Notes under the pieces: model-generated
The model's input: only the letters and a program-made list of their open reading frames with translations
What the model was told of the DNA's origin: nothing
The model's database searches: none
Source of the DNA: Altererythrobacter sp. KTW20L
GTDB lineage: Bacteria; Pseudomonadota; Alphaproteobacteria; Sphingomonadales; Sphingomonadaceae
Assembly (NCBI RefSeq): GCF_023501975.1
Contig: NZ_JAMFLH010000010.1
Coordinates: forward strand, 115,450-179,449
DNA length: 64,000 nucleotides
Direction: 5' to 3'
Translations under genes and position numbers: made by a program
Part shown: piece by piece, positions 18,901-25,470 of the stretch
Numbering within the stretch: position 1 is the first letter of the stretch
How the letters are laid out: each line of letters begins with the position of its first letter

Positions 18901-19149
18901 TGGTTCCGCATCGAAGGCGAAGGCGGCTGGCGCGAGCTGGTCGGCGGCGCGCTGGGGAATACTGTCGCCAAGTTCGACGGCGGCACCAGCTTCACCCTCA
19001 CCCCCGAACAGCGCGCCAGCGGCTGGTATGCCCGCGCCCGCGCAGTTGGCGGGACGCGGATGTTCGAACTGGGCGGCGAACTGGCGGCCGAACAGCGCGA
19101 AGGCGACACCGCACTGAGCTTGCGCGGAACCCTCAGAATGGGGTTCTGA
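15943..19149 (+). CDS. Type Va autotransporter, large repetitive passenger with C-terminal beta-barrel
   Basis: 1068 residues from ATG 15943 (GGGAGGA 10 bases upstream). A clear signal peptide (MRRTLLATTALLAIAAPATAQ) precedes a passenger of glycine/threonine/alanine-rich repeats such as AITNSGTITI and GNVRLAGTVT, typical of a beta-helix. Two acidic calcium-type loops interrupt it: TDGDNDGDLDG near 110-120 and DPNNPDEDADGIPDATEG near 273-290, the latter like a thrombospondin type 3 repeat. The last roughly 280 residues form the autotransporter barrel, ending in RMGF with a terminal Phe. The passenger should be displayed on or released from the cell surface; no protease or lipase triad is evident, so an adhesin-like role is most likely. 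It lies 87 bp after the TonB receptor and may share its regulation. Confidence 0.92.
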   Translation: MRRTLLATTALLAIAAPATAQDITTARTTPANTSTIANGAPGNLKITSTGSVVVGTGTAVTMDSNHSVTNEGTVRITNADGAVGITANAGTNGAITNSGTITIDESYTPTDGDNDGDLDGPFALGTGRYGIRTLGAHTGAITNSGTITVEGNNSYGIALGGSQDGAFTHSGTTSVTGNDSTGVLLNDVTGNVRLAGTVTARGEDSVGAHLAGDITGRLEVQGTVAATGYRSTTAPTNTAALDADDLLQGGPGLLVEGNVTGGIIIAIPPKDTDPNNPDEDADGIPDATEGSGNVLSFGAAPAMVIGSTSRDIAIGPVAGTSPAYGLQVNGSVRGLGVYSGVDATGIQIGGRGGDVSIANGISIAGIVGAVSNGASATALQLGSGTQTPLVHVAASGVVEATAGNVATATATAIRVETGAEVPTIRNAGKVRATAGAAGTAIAIHDLSGNVSLVENSGAISATGATAGSGRNVAIDLSANNAGATVRQTLVGAGTAAPTIEGDIRFGAGDDLLDLADGGYKGTTTFGGGANRLAMSGDARFEGTARFGAGADQLTLANSAVFSGLADFGGGSDVLTIANSGRFSGTLANAGGLAVNVTGGVLDVTAPASIASLQMGATSILVATLDKTAGEGTMLNVAGNASFADGALIGIRFADIDDAEGTYAFLQAGSLTGAANLEISDQMLPYLFKATLGIDALANRLSIAIARRTATELELNASQASAYDAVIAALGEDEQLEDLFLGINNGEGFRAALGQMLPDHAGGNFEGLSLGLRTLARQQTERTGPVYSFGGLDVIVNAAVWNSGKDVGSTASYDLTGLGFSAAAELDSKLGAFGVAASWIFNDHDQGGELASVYSDAYELALYWRGEFGGLTAFGRGSLGLADFTGERILRGTLGATTVERTADGEWSGNFMSATAGLSYEGRSGSLFFRPAVSVDYISLSEGAYEDTGGGDGFNLIVEKRKSDEMAVNGGVAVGLDFAGTAPGDSNWFRIEGEGGWRELVGGALGNTVAKFDGGTSFTLTPEQRASGWYARARAVGGTRMFELGGELAAEQREGDTALSLRGTLRMGF

Positions 19150-19154
19150 GCAAT

Positions 19155-19239
19155 GCGCCTGGTCCGGGGCCTCGGGGGCTGTCAGTCCCCAAGGTCCCCC
19201 AAGACCCCCCGTCGCCCCTAGCGGCCCCGGGTCAGGCGC
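19155..19239. repeat. Long inverted repeat at the convergent autotransporter/P450 3' ends
   Basis: A 17-bp arm at 19155-19171 pairs with 19223-19239 with two mismatches (GCGCCTG then CCGGGGCC). The 51-base loop is full of G and C runs. The right arm overlaps the last codons of the P450 gene. There is no T-run, so it is not a canonical intrinsic terminator, but a stem this strong between convergent genes could block read-through or protect 3' ends. Confidence 0.6.
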
Positions 19240-20384
19240 AACACCTGCGGACTGCGGAAGTTGGATGACGGCACCCAGGCGAGGTCCCGGTCCACCCGGC
19301 TGAATTCCGGCACCGCCTGCAGGAACGCTGCGAACACGTGTTGGGTGGCGAGCCGCGCCAGCATCGAGCCGAGGCAGGCATGGACCCCGCCGCCAAAGCC
19401 GAGGTGCATCTTGGGCTTGCGGGCGATGTCATAGCGGTCAGGATCGGGGAACTTGCGCTCGTCGCGGTTGGCCGCGCCATAGCACAGCATCACCGCATCG
19501 CCCGCCTTCATCACCTGTCCGTGGAGTTCCACGTCCTGCGTCAAGGTCCGCTTGAACCTCTGGGCGGATGTGTTGAAGCGCAGCGATTCCTCGATGGCGT
19601 CGGGGATCAGCGACGGGTCGGCCACCAGCGCGCGGCGCGCCTCTGGATGGTCGGCCAGGTTCAGCGCGAACATGCCGAGGAAGCCCGACAGCGATTCAAT
19701 CCCCGCCATGATCAGCGTGGTGACAGTCAGCTGCACTTCCTTGTCGAGCAGCTTCTCGCCCTCGATTTCGGCAGTGATGAAGCTGGACAAGAGATCGTCG
19801 CCCGGATTGCGCTTGCGCTCTTCCACCAGGCTGGCGGCAAAGTCGGCCATCCAGCGGAAGGCGGCGAGGTGGGCCTCGGTCTTCTGGCGGGTGACGGGAT
19901 CGGTCTGCACCATCAGCACGGCATTGTCGCGCACCTGGTCGGCGTTGTCGGGCGGCAGGGCGAACAGGTAGAATAGCAGGTCCACCGTCACCTTCGATCC
20001 GAAATCATTGACGAAGTCGAAGCTGTCGCGGCCTTCCAGCGCAGCAAGATGGGCGGCGCATGAGGCATGGGCGGGTGCAATCACATGGTCGAGCGCGCGC
20101 TTGGTCATGGCTTGCTGGATCAGGGCGCGCAGCCGGTCATGGCGGGGCGGATCGGTGCTGCCCAGCGTTGCCCCGGCGCGACCGGGAAATTCGTCCACCA
20201 GGTTGCCCTTGGCCGAACTGTAGGTGCGCCAGTTGGTCAGGGCATGAAGAATATCCTCATGCCGCGACAGCACCCACATGCCCGCCTCCTCGCTCCAGAA
20301 GCAGGGGTGCTCGTCCCGTAAGACCTTGTATGCAGGGAAGGGATCGGCATCGATCGCAGGGGAATAGGGGTCGAAGCGGAACAT
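19218..20384 (-). CDS. Cytochrome P450
   Basis: 388 residues from ATG 20384, preceded by AAGAGGA; a longer open frame upstream lacks P450-like sequence. The haem ligand is Cys337 in HLGFGGGVHACLGSMLAR, the ExxR motif is ESLR at 266-269, and the I-helix reads LIMAGIESLSGFLG. In the I-helix the usual acidic-Thr pair is Glu230-Ser231, so the proton-relay Thr is replaced by Ser. This is a soluble bacterial class I P450 that would need ferredoxin and a reductase, neither encoded next to it. Substrate unknown. It is divergent from an AraC regulator that may control it. Confidence 0.95.
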   Translation of the reverse strand: MFRFDPYSPAIDADPFPAYKVLRDEHPCFWSEEAGMWVLSRHEDILHALTNWRTYSSAKGNLVDEFPGRAGATLGSTDPPRHDRLRALIQQAMTKRALDHVIAPAHASCAAHLAALEGRDSFDFVNDFGSKVTVDLLFYLFALPPDNADQVRDNAVLMVQTDPVTRQKTEAHLAAFRWMADFAASLVEERKRNPGDDLLSSFITAEIEGEKLLDKEVQLTVTTLIMAGIESLSGFLGMFALNLADHPEARRALVADPSLIPDAIEESLRFNTSAQRFKRTLTQDVELHGQVMKAGDAVMLCYGAANRDERKFPDPDRYDIARKPKMHLGFGGGVHACLGSMLARLATQHVFAAFLQAVPEFSRVDRDLAWVPSSNFRSPQVLRLTRGR

Positions 20385-20445
20385 CGGCCGGTCCTCTTTC
20401 CGGTGATTCTTGTTGCACCCTGTCTGCACGCTCCAATCCCCGGTG

Positions 20446-20460
20446 GCCACGCAGCGTGGC
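20446..20460. promoter_or_regulatory. Palindromic operator candidate between P450 and AraC genes
   Basis: GCCACG-CAG-CGTGGC is a perfect 6-bp inverted repeat with a 3-base centre, located midway in the 122-bp divergent gap. To its right, TTGGAC (20470) and CTAGTC (20494) are 18 bp apart. As a promoter they would place the transcript start at or next to the AraC ATG, which has no ribosome-binding site. Assignment as an operator is a guess from symmetry and position. Confidence 0.35.
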
Positions 20461-20506
20461 GCCAATTCCTTGGACTTTTCGATCAAACCGGCCCTAGTCT
20501 GGCAGC

Positions 20507-21457
20507 ATGAGCGAGCAGCCCGGACTTGCCCGATTCGGTCTCTATGGCGAAGGCGCGGGCAGCCTCGCGCCCGAATTCCTGCATCTGGAGCCGATTTCCA
20601 GCCGCTCGGCGCTGCATTACTGGACCATCGCCCCGCATAGCCATCCGCGCATCCACCAGTTGTTGCTGCTCGAAAACGGCGGCGCGCACCTGCTGGCGGA
20701 CGAGGCGGCGATGGATCTTGCTCCGCTCTCCTTGGTGGCCATCCCCAGCCACTGCGTCCACGCCTTCCGCTTCGAGCCGGGGACCGAGGGGTGGGTGTTT
20801 TCCTTTGCGGTAGACCTGCTCAACGACCCGCGTCTTGCGGGCCTTGTCCCCACCGACCTGTTCACCAGTCGCGGCGCGAGCGTGGTGGCGGTGGAGCCTG
20901 GATCGCCAAGTCTGGCCCGCCTGCGCTGGCTGCTTGGGGACATGGCCAATGCATCGGTTGACGGCGCTCTGGCCCGCCCTTCGCCCCGCATCATCGCCGA
21001 AGTCGCCTTGCTGCTTGCCACGGCGGGTGAAATGCTGGCTGATCGCGTCACGCCTGCCGCCGCCGATCGCCAGCGGACACTGGCCCTGCGTTACCGCCAT
21101 ATGGTCGATGCCCGCTTCCGCGAGGGGCTAGATGTGGCCGACTATGCTCGCCTGCTCGGTGCCAGCGTCCCAACACTTACCCGCGCCTGCCGGGCTGTGC
21201 TGGATGCCCCGCCGGGCGAGGTCCTTCGTGCGCGTCTGTTGCTCGAAGCCTTGCGCGACCTCACCTTTACCAGCGCCAGCGTGGCCGCCATTTCGGACCG
21301 GCTGGGCTTCTCCGATCCGGCCTATTTCGCCCGCTTCTTCAAGCAGCGCATCGGCCGCACGGCAAGCGAGTTCCGCCGCGATGGCGGGTGGTTCGACCCT
21401 CCGCCGGAGTTGCACCCGCGGCCCGGCTTGTCCAAAGTATTGCGCGAAGGGACTTGA
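20507..21457 (+). CDS. AraC-family transcriptional regulator (PobR-like)
   Basis: 316 residues. The N-terminal half contains the cupin-type effector fold typical of AraC proteins (SALHYWTIAPHSHPRIHQLLLLENGGAHLL, then IPSHCVHAFRF). The C-terminal third holds two helix-turn-helix units: DVADYARLLGASVPTLTRACRAV and TSASVAAISDRLGFSDPAYFARFFKQRIGRTASEFRR. Organisation and length match PobR-like activators of aromatic catabolism. The gene is divergent from the P450 and is followed by a TetR regulator 4 bases after its stop. The P450 is the most obvious target. No Shine-Dalgarno sequence is visible before the ATG. Confidence 0.88.
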   Translation: MSEQPGLARFGLYGEGAGSLAPEFLHLEPISSRSALHYWTIAPHSHPRIHQLLLLENGGAHLLADEAAMDLAPLSLVAIPSHCVHAFRFEPGTEGWVFSFAVDLLNDPRLAGLVPTDLFTSRGASVVAVEPGSPSLARLRWLLGDMANASVDGALARPSPRIIAEVALLLATAGEMLADRVTPAAADRQRTLALRYRHMVDARFREGLDVADYARLLGASVPTLTRACRAVLDAPPGEVLRARLLLEALRDLTFTSASVAAISDRLGFSDPAYFARFFKQRIGRTASEFRRDGGWFDPPPELHPRPGLSKVLREGT

Positions 21458-21461
21458 GCCA

Positions 21462-22082
21462 ATGGCCAGAGCCGCATTCGTGCGCGAGGATGCCGATGTC
21501 CGGCGACAAAGCCTGATCCAGGCCACCGCCGCCTGCCTGGCAGAGCAGGGCGCGCGGGGCGTGTCCGTGCGTTCGATCTGCCGCAAGGCCGGGGTATCGG
21601 CGGGGCTCTTGACGCATTACTTCGACGGCATCGGTGACCTCATCGTCGCCACCTATCGCGACACGGGGCGCAAGGTGGCAGAGGCGGTGGACGGGGCCGT
21701 TGGCGCGGCAGGGGATGATCCCCGCGCCCGGCTGGAGGCCTATGTCACCGCCAGCTTTCGCCCGCCGGTGCTCGATCCCGACCTGCTGGCAACCTGGCTC
21801 GCCTTCTGGAGCTTGATGAAGTCTGACCCCCAGGTCGCTGAAGTCCATGGGCAATTGTATGCAGAGTTTCGCGGCGAGCTGGACAGCCTGCTGCGCGATT
21901 GCTGGTGTGATCGGGCCGATGCTGGCGAAGTGCGTCTGGCCGCCATCGCCATCAACGCACTGGTGGACGGGCTTTGGCTCGAACTGTGTCTTGACGAACG
22001 CGGACCGTTCAGCCCTGCCGAAGCGGAAAAGCTGGCACTGGACTGGCTGGATGCGCTGATAGCGCGGCGTTCAGCCGAATAG
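21462..22082 (+). CDS. TetR-family regulator, BetI-like
   Basis: 206 residues with the N-terminal TetR helix-turn-helix GARGVSVRSICRKAGVSAGLLTHYFDGIGDLIVATY and a C-terminal ligand domain in which DLLATWLAFWSLMKSDPQVAEVH resembles the BetI group. BetI itself senses choline; related proteins regulate other amine or aromatic genes. It begins 4 bases after the AraC stop, so the two regulators are probably co-transcribed. Its 3' end overlaps the convergent FAD oxidoreductase by 12 bases. The target is unknown. Confidence 0.85.
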   Translation: MARAAFVREDADVRRQSLIQATAACLAEQGARGVSVRSICRKAGVSAGLLTHYFDGIGDLIVATYRDTGRKVAEAVDGAVGAAGDDPRARLEAYVTASFRPPVLDPDLLATWLAFWSLMKSDPQVAEVHGQLYAEFRGELDSLLRDCWCDRADAGEVRLAAIAINALVDGLWLELCLDERGPFSPAEAEKLALDWLDALIARRSAE

Positions 22083-23675
22083 CCGCCCCACAAAGCTGCG
22101 GTCCGCCAGGATTGCCTTTGCCGCATTATGCCCCGGCGCGCCGGTCACGCCGCCGCCGGGATGGGTGCCTGCGCCGCACATGTAGAGCCCGCCAATCGGC
22201 GCGCGGTAGCTGCCGTTGCCGAGCACGGGGCGGGCCGACCACAACTGGTCCAGCGTCATGTTGCCATGCATGATGTCTCCGCCGATCAGGCCGAACTTGC
22301 GTTCGAGGTCCAAGGGCGAATGGATCTGGCGGGCGATCACGCTGGCGCGGAAACCGGGGGCGTGGGCTTCGACCGTGTCGATGATGCAATCGGCTGCCGC
22401 CTCGCGCTCGCCATCCCAGCTTCTGCCGTTCGGCAGCTGGGGTGCGAATTGCTGGCAGAACAGGCTTGCAACGTGTTGACCCTCTGGCGCTAATGTATCG
22501 TCCACTGTGGAGGGGATAAGCATTTCGACGATGGGCTTCTTCGACCAGCCATAGCGTTTGGCATCGAGAAACGCCTCGTCCATATAGTCCAGCGTGGGGG
22601 CCAGGATGATGCCCGACTGGTGATGCTCGCCCGGTTCGGGCAGGCAGGTGAAGCGCGGCAATTCGCTCAGCGCCACATTCATGCGGAAAGTGCCGCTGCC
22701 CGCCTTGAACCCGCGCATCCGGCGGCGGAAGTCAGCAGGCAGGTCGGCGCCATCGACCATGCGGTTGTAAAGCAGGGCGGGGCCGACATTGGCGGCCACG
22801 ATCCCGGCCATCACTTCCTCGCCCGATGCCAGCTTCACGCCCACGGCTTTCCCGCCATCGACCAGCACGCGATCGACCGGTGCTTCCAGCGAAATCTCCA
22901 CGCCCGCCGCCGCGCAGGCCTGCGCCATCGCACCGGTAATCGCGCCCATGCCGCCGATGGCGTGGCCCCATGCCCCCTTCTTGCCGTTCACCTCTCCGAA
23001 CACATGATGCAACAGGACATAGGCGGAGCCGGGGGTGTCGGGGCTGGCATAATTGCCGACCACCGCATCGAACCCGAAGGCCGCTTTCACCGCTTCGCTT
23101 TCGAACCACTGGTCGAGCATCGAGCGGGCCGACTTGGCGAACATGTCGAGCAGGTCGCGCTTCTGGTCGAGCGGCAGGGTGGCAAGGGGGCGGCCTTGCG
23201 CCGCGGCGGAAACCAGGGTGCGCAGACCATCGCCCACGTTGGGTGGGGCTTTCAAAGCAAGGGCGCGCAGGATGTCGGCGATGTTCTCCAATGCCTGGTA
23301 GTAGTGCGGCAGGGCTTCGGCATCGGCAGGGGAGAACTTGCGGAATTCCTCCTGAGTTTTCAGCAGACCTCCACCTAGCTTGAGGTAGCCGCCATCCTCT
23401 TGGGGCAAGAAGTTGGAGATCGGCCGCTCGACCACGCGGAAGCCATAATGGGCCAGCTTCATGTCCGCGATCACCTTGGGCTGCAGCAGGCTGACGGTGT
23501 AGCTGGCGGTGGAATTGCGGAAGCCCGGATGGAACTCCTCGGTCACCGCCGCCCCGCCGATCACGTGCCGTGCTTCCAACACGCGCACTGACAGGCCCGC
23601 GCGGGCGAGGTAGAAGGCACAGGTCAGGCCATTGTGCCCGCCGCCGATTATCACGGCATCGTATCGTCTGGTCAT
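22071..23675 (-). CDS. Phytoene-desaturase-like FAD oxidoreductase (PYROXD2/CrtI-type)
   Basis: 534 residues from ATG 23675, with AGGAT at proper distance; an ATG two codons upstream is possible. The N-terminal FAD motif is VIIGGGHNGLTCAFYLARAG followed by VLEARHVIGGAA, and the C-terminal FAD-contact region reads GLYMCGAGTHPGGGVTGAPGHNAA, the signature of CrtI-like desaturases and the PYROXD2 group. No other carotenoid gene lies nearby, so a carotenoid role is not supported; bacterial PYROXD2-like proteins are mostly uncharacterised. Its neighbours are two regulators and a P450, suggesting a small-molecule oxidation locus. Confidence 0.85.
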   Translation of the reverse strand: MTRRYDAVIIGGGHNGLTCAFYLARAGLSVRVLEARHVIGGAAVTEEFHPGFRNSTASYTVSLLQPKVIADMKLAHYGFRVVERPISNFLPQEDGGYLKLGGGLLKTQEEFRKFSPADAEALPHYYQALENIADILRALALKAPPNVGDGLRTLVSAAAQGRPLATLPLDQKRDLLDMFAKSARSMLDQWFESEAVKAAFGFDAVVGNYASPDTPGSAYVLLHHVFGEVNGKKGAWGHAIGGMGAITGAMAQACAAAGVEISLEAPVDRVLVDGGKAVGVKLASGEEVMAGIVAANVGPALLYNRMVDGADLPADFRRRMRGFKAGSGTFRMNVALSELPRFTCLPEPGEHHQSGIILAPTLDYMDEAFLDAKRYGWSKKPIVEMLIPSTVDDTLAPEGQHVASLFCQQFAPQLPNGRSWDGEREAAADCIIDTVEAHAPGFRASVIARQIHSPLDLERKFGLIGGDIMHGNMTLDQLWSARPVLGNGSYRAPIGGLYMCGAGTHPGGGVTGAPGHNAAKAILADRSFVGRLFG

Positions 23676-23764
23676 GGCCATCCTGTCGTGGTTTTAGCGA
23701 TCCCTGCTTGTTTTACACTCGTAAGACAGTAGGCTGTGGCAGGCAAGCGCGAAGGGGATCGAAT

Positions 23765-24010
23765 ATGCGGGTTTTGACGGCAGTTCTGGCCATTGCAGCC
23801 GCGCTGACTGCACTGGTCCTGCGGCATGGAGGCAGGCTGCCGTCACGCGGTTGGCTACCATGGATCGCCGGACTGGCGGCAGTCTATTCGGCCTGGACGA
23901 TCTATGGGGCAGGCGGAGAGGCCGTCGCATGGGGTCTGGCGCTGCTGGTGCTGTCGCTGCCCGCCTACTACCTGTGTGCAGCCCTTGCCCGGCGCCAGCT
24001 GAGCGACTGA
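23765..24010 (+). CDS. Small hypothetical membrane protein
   Basis: 81 residues from ATG 23765 with GAAGGGG upstream at suitable distance. It is strongly hydrophobic: an N-terminal segment (VLTAVLAIAAALTALVL), a middle one (WLPWIAGLAAVYSAWTIYGA) and a C-terminal one (VAWGLALLVLSLPAYYLCAAL), so two or three membrane passes. I recognise no family. It lies 66 bp before the HTH-TPR gene on the same strand and might be co-expressed with it. Confidence 0.6.
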   Translation: MRVLTAVLAIAAALTALVLRHGGRLPSRGWLPWIAGLAAVYSAWTIYGAGGEAVAWGLALLVLSLPAYYLCAALARRQLSD

Positions 24011-24075
24011 TTTGCCACGCGAAACCGGCAGAATGTCCGTTGCCCGCGATTTGTGTTGAACGCGGCTTTCCCGTT

Positions 24076-25470
24076 ATGCACACTCGCATCCTTGGGGAGA
24101 ATGCTGGCGGGCCGATGCGACTGGACGGGTGGAAACTGATTGCGGCGCACTTCGGGCGCGAGCGATCGACTGTCATCCGTTGGGCGACCGAGCGCGGCAT
24201 GCCGGTCCACCGCATCCCCGGTCCCGGTCGCAGCAGCGTCTATGCGCTCACCGAGGAGCTGGATGCCTGGCTGGATGCCGACCGCGCTGTCGGCGACGGT
24301 CCGGATGACGACAGCAGTGTTGCTCCGGTCGGTGGGCCGCCCGCAGGTGGATTGAGGGAAGAAGGCTGGTTGGCGCGCCTGCGATCTCGCCGTGTGCTGG
24401 CGTTTGTCGTGCCAGGTGCCATCGCCGTCGCCAGCCTCAGCGCCTGGGCGATCAACCGCGACCCGCTCCGCCAGACCGATATGTCGCTGCCAGCTAATTC
24501 CGAAGCAGCCGGTCTCTACCTCGAAGCGCGTTCGGACTGGGCCGCGCGCCAGCCGGAATCGATCGCTTCGGCCATTGCGAAGTTGCAGCAGGTCGTCATG
24601 CTGGAGCCCGGCTTCGCGCCCGCCTATGCCGCCCTTGCCGACAGTTATGTGCTGGCGCGCGAGTTCGGTTCGCTGGAGGACGTGGATGCCTTTGCCCGCG
24701 CCCAGGCGGCGGCCGATGCGGCCTTGCGGATCGACCCCGAAAATCCCGATGCCCTGCGGTCAGCGGGCTTCATCGAGTACTGGTGGCGCGGGGATCGGGC
24801 AGCTTCAGCCCGGTTGTTCCGCGCGCCGATTGCGGCCAATCCGCAGGCGGCGCAGACCCGCTTCTGGTTCGGCAACGTGCTGGTGGACAACGGCGATTTC
24901 GCCGCCGGCATGGCCGAGCTCGAACATGCGCTCCTGCTGGAACCGGCTTCTGTCCCACTGCAGGTCGATACAGCCTGGGCTCGCTGGTCGATGGGCGACG
25001 AGGCCCGCGGGCTGGCGGACCTGGAACGGCTGCGTGACGCCAACCCTTCGCTTGCCACGATCCACGATTACCTCGCGGTGATCTACCTTGCGCGGGGGGA
25101 TATGGCGGCCTTTGTTGCCGAGGCGACTGCGCTGGCCGAGGTGAACGGGCGGCCGAGCGACGGGGACCAGGCGATACGGTTGCAGGCTGCCCTGGCAGCG
25201 GATGCGGCCAGCGTGGCACCGTTGGTGCTGGCGGACCTTGAAGCCGATCTCGCCAGCGGGCGACGCAGCTCGCTCACCTGGCCGACCTTCGTTGCCACGG
25301 CTGCGCGCGATCGCGCTGCCGTGGTGCGCTTGCTTGACACCGGCAAGGCGCGGGGAGAGCGGTGGGGGAGTTCCGGATTGATGCGCCATGTGCGGGAGAG
25401 CTGGGCGAGAGACACGGAAATCACACTTCTGCTTGATGATCTGGTCGCCGACAGTCTCGTCACTGGCTAA
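24076..25470 (+). CDS. Membrane-anchored HTH protein with periplasmic TPR region
   Basis: About 464 residues; ATG 24076 is taken, with ATG 24115 (MRLDGWKLIAAHF) equally possible. The N-terminus looks like a MerR/excisionase-type winged helix: GWKLIAAHFGRERSTVIRWATERGMPVHR followed by SSVYALTEELDAWL. After a Pro/Asp linker comes one membrane segment (VLAFVVPGAIAVASLSAWAI), then an alpha-helical region with TPR-like units (PGFAPAYAALADSYVLAREF; NPDALRSAGFIEYWWRGD). The order DNA-binding, membrane, sensor/scaffold resembles CadC/ToxR-type one-component regulators, though the DNA-binding module is of a different type. Targets are unknown. It converges with, and overlaps by 4 bases, the alpha-glucosidase gene. 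Confidence 0.75.
   Translation: MHTRILGENAGGPMRLDGWKLIAAHFGRERSTVIRWATERGMPVHRIPGPGRSSVYALTEELDAWLDADRAVGDGPDDDSSVAPVGGPPAGGLREEGWLARLRSRRVLAFVVPGAIAVASLSAWAINRDPLRQTDMSLPANSEAAGLYLEARSDWAARQPESIASAIAKLQQVVMLEPGFAPAYAALADSYVLAREFGSLEDVDAFARAQAAADAALRIDPENPDALRSAGFIEYWWRGDRAASARLFRAPIAANPQAAQTRFWFGNVLVDNGDFAAGMAELEHALLLEPASVPLQVDTAWARWSMGDEARGLADLERLRDANPSLATIHDYLAVIYLARGDMAAFVAEATALAEVNGRPSDGDQAIRLQAALAADAASVAPLVLADLEADLASGRRSSLTWPTFVATAARDRAAVVRLLDTGKARGERWGSSGLMRHVRESWARDTEITLLLDDLVADSLVTG

Noticed and set aside
22071..23675. Carotenoid biosynthesis locus, because of the CrtI-like oxidoreductase
   Set aside because: No phytoene synthase, cyclase or other crt gene lies nearby, and the protein fits the PYROXD2-like group at least as well.
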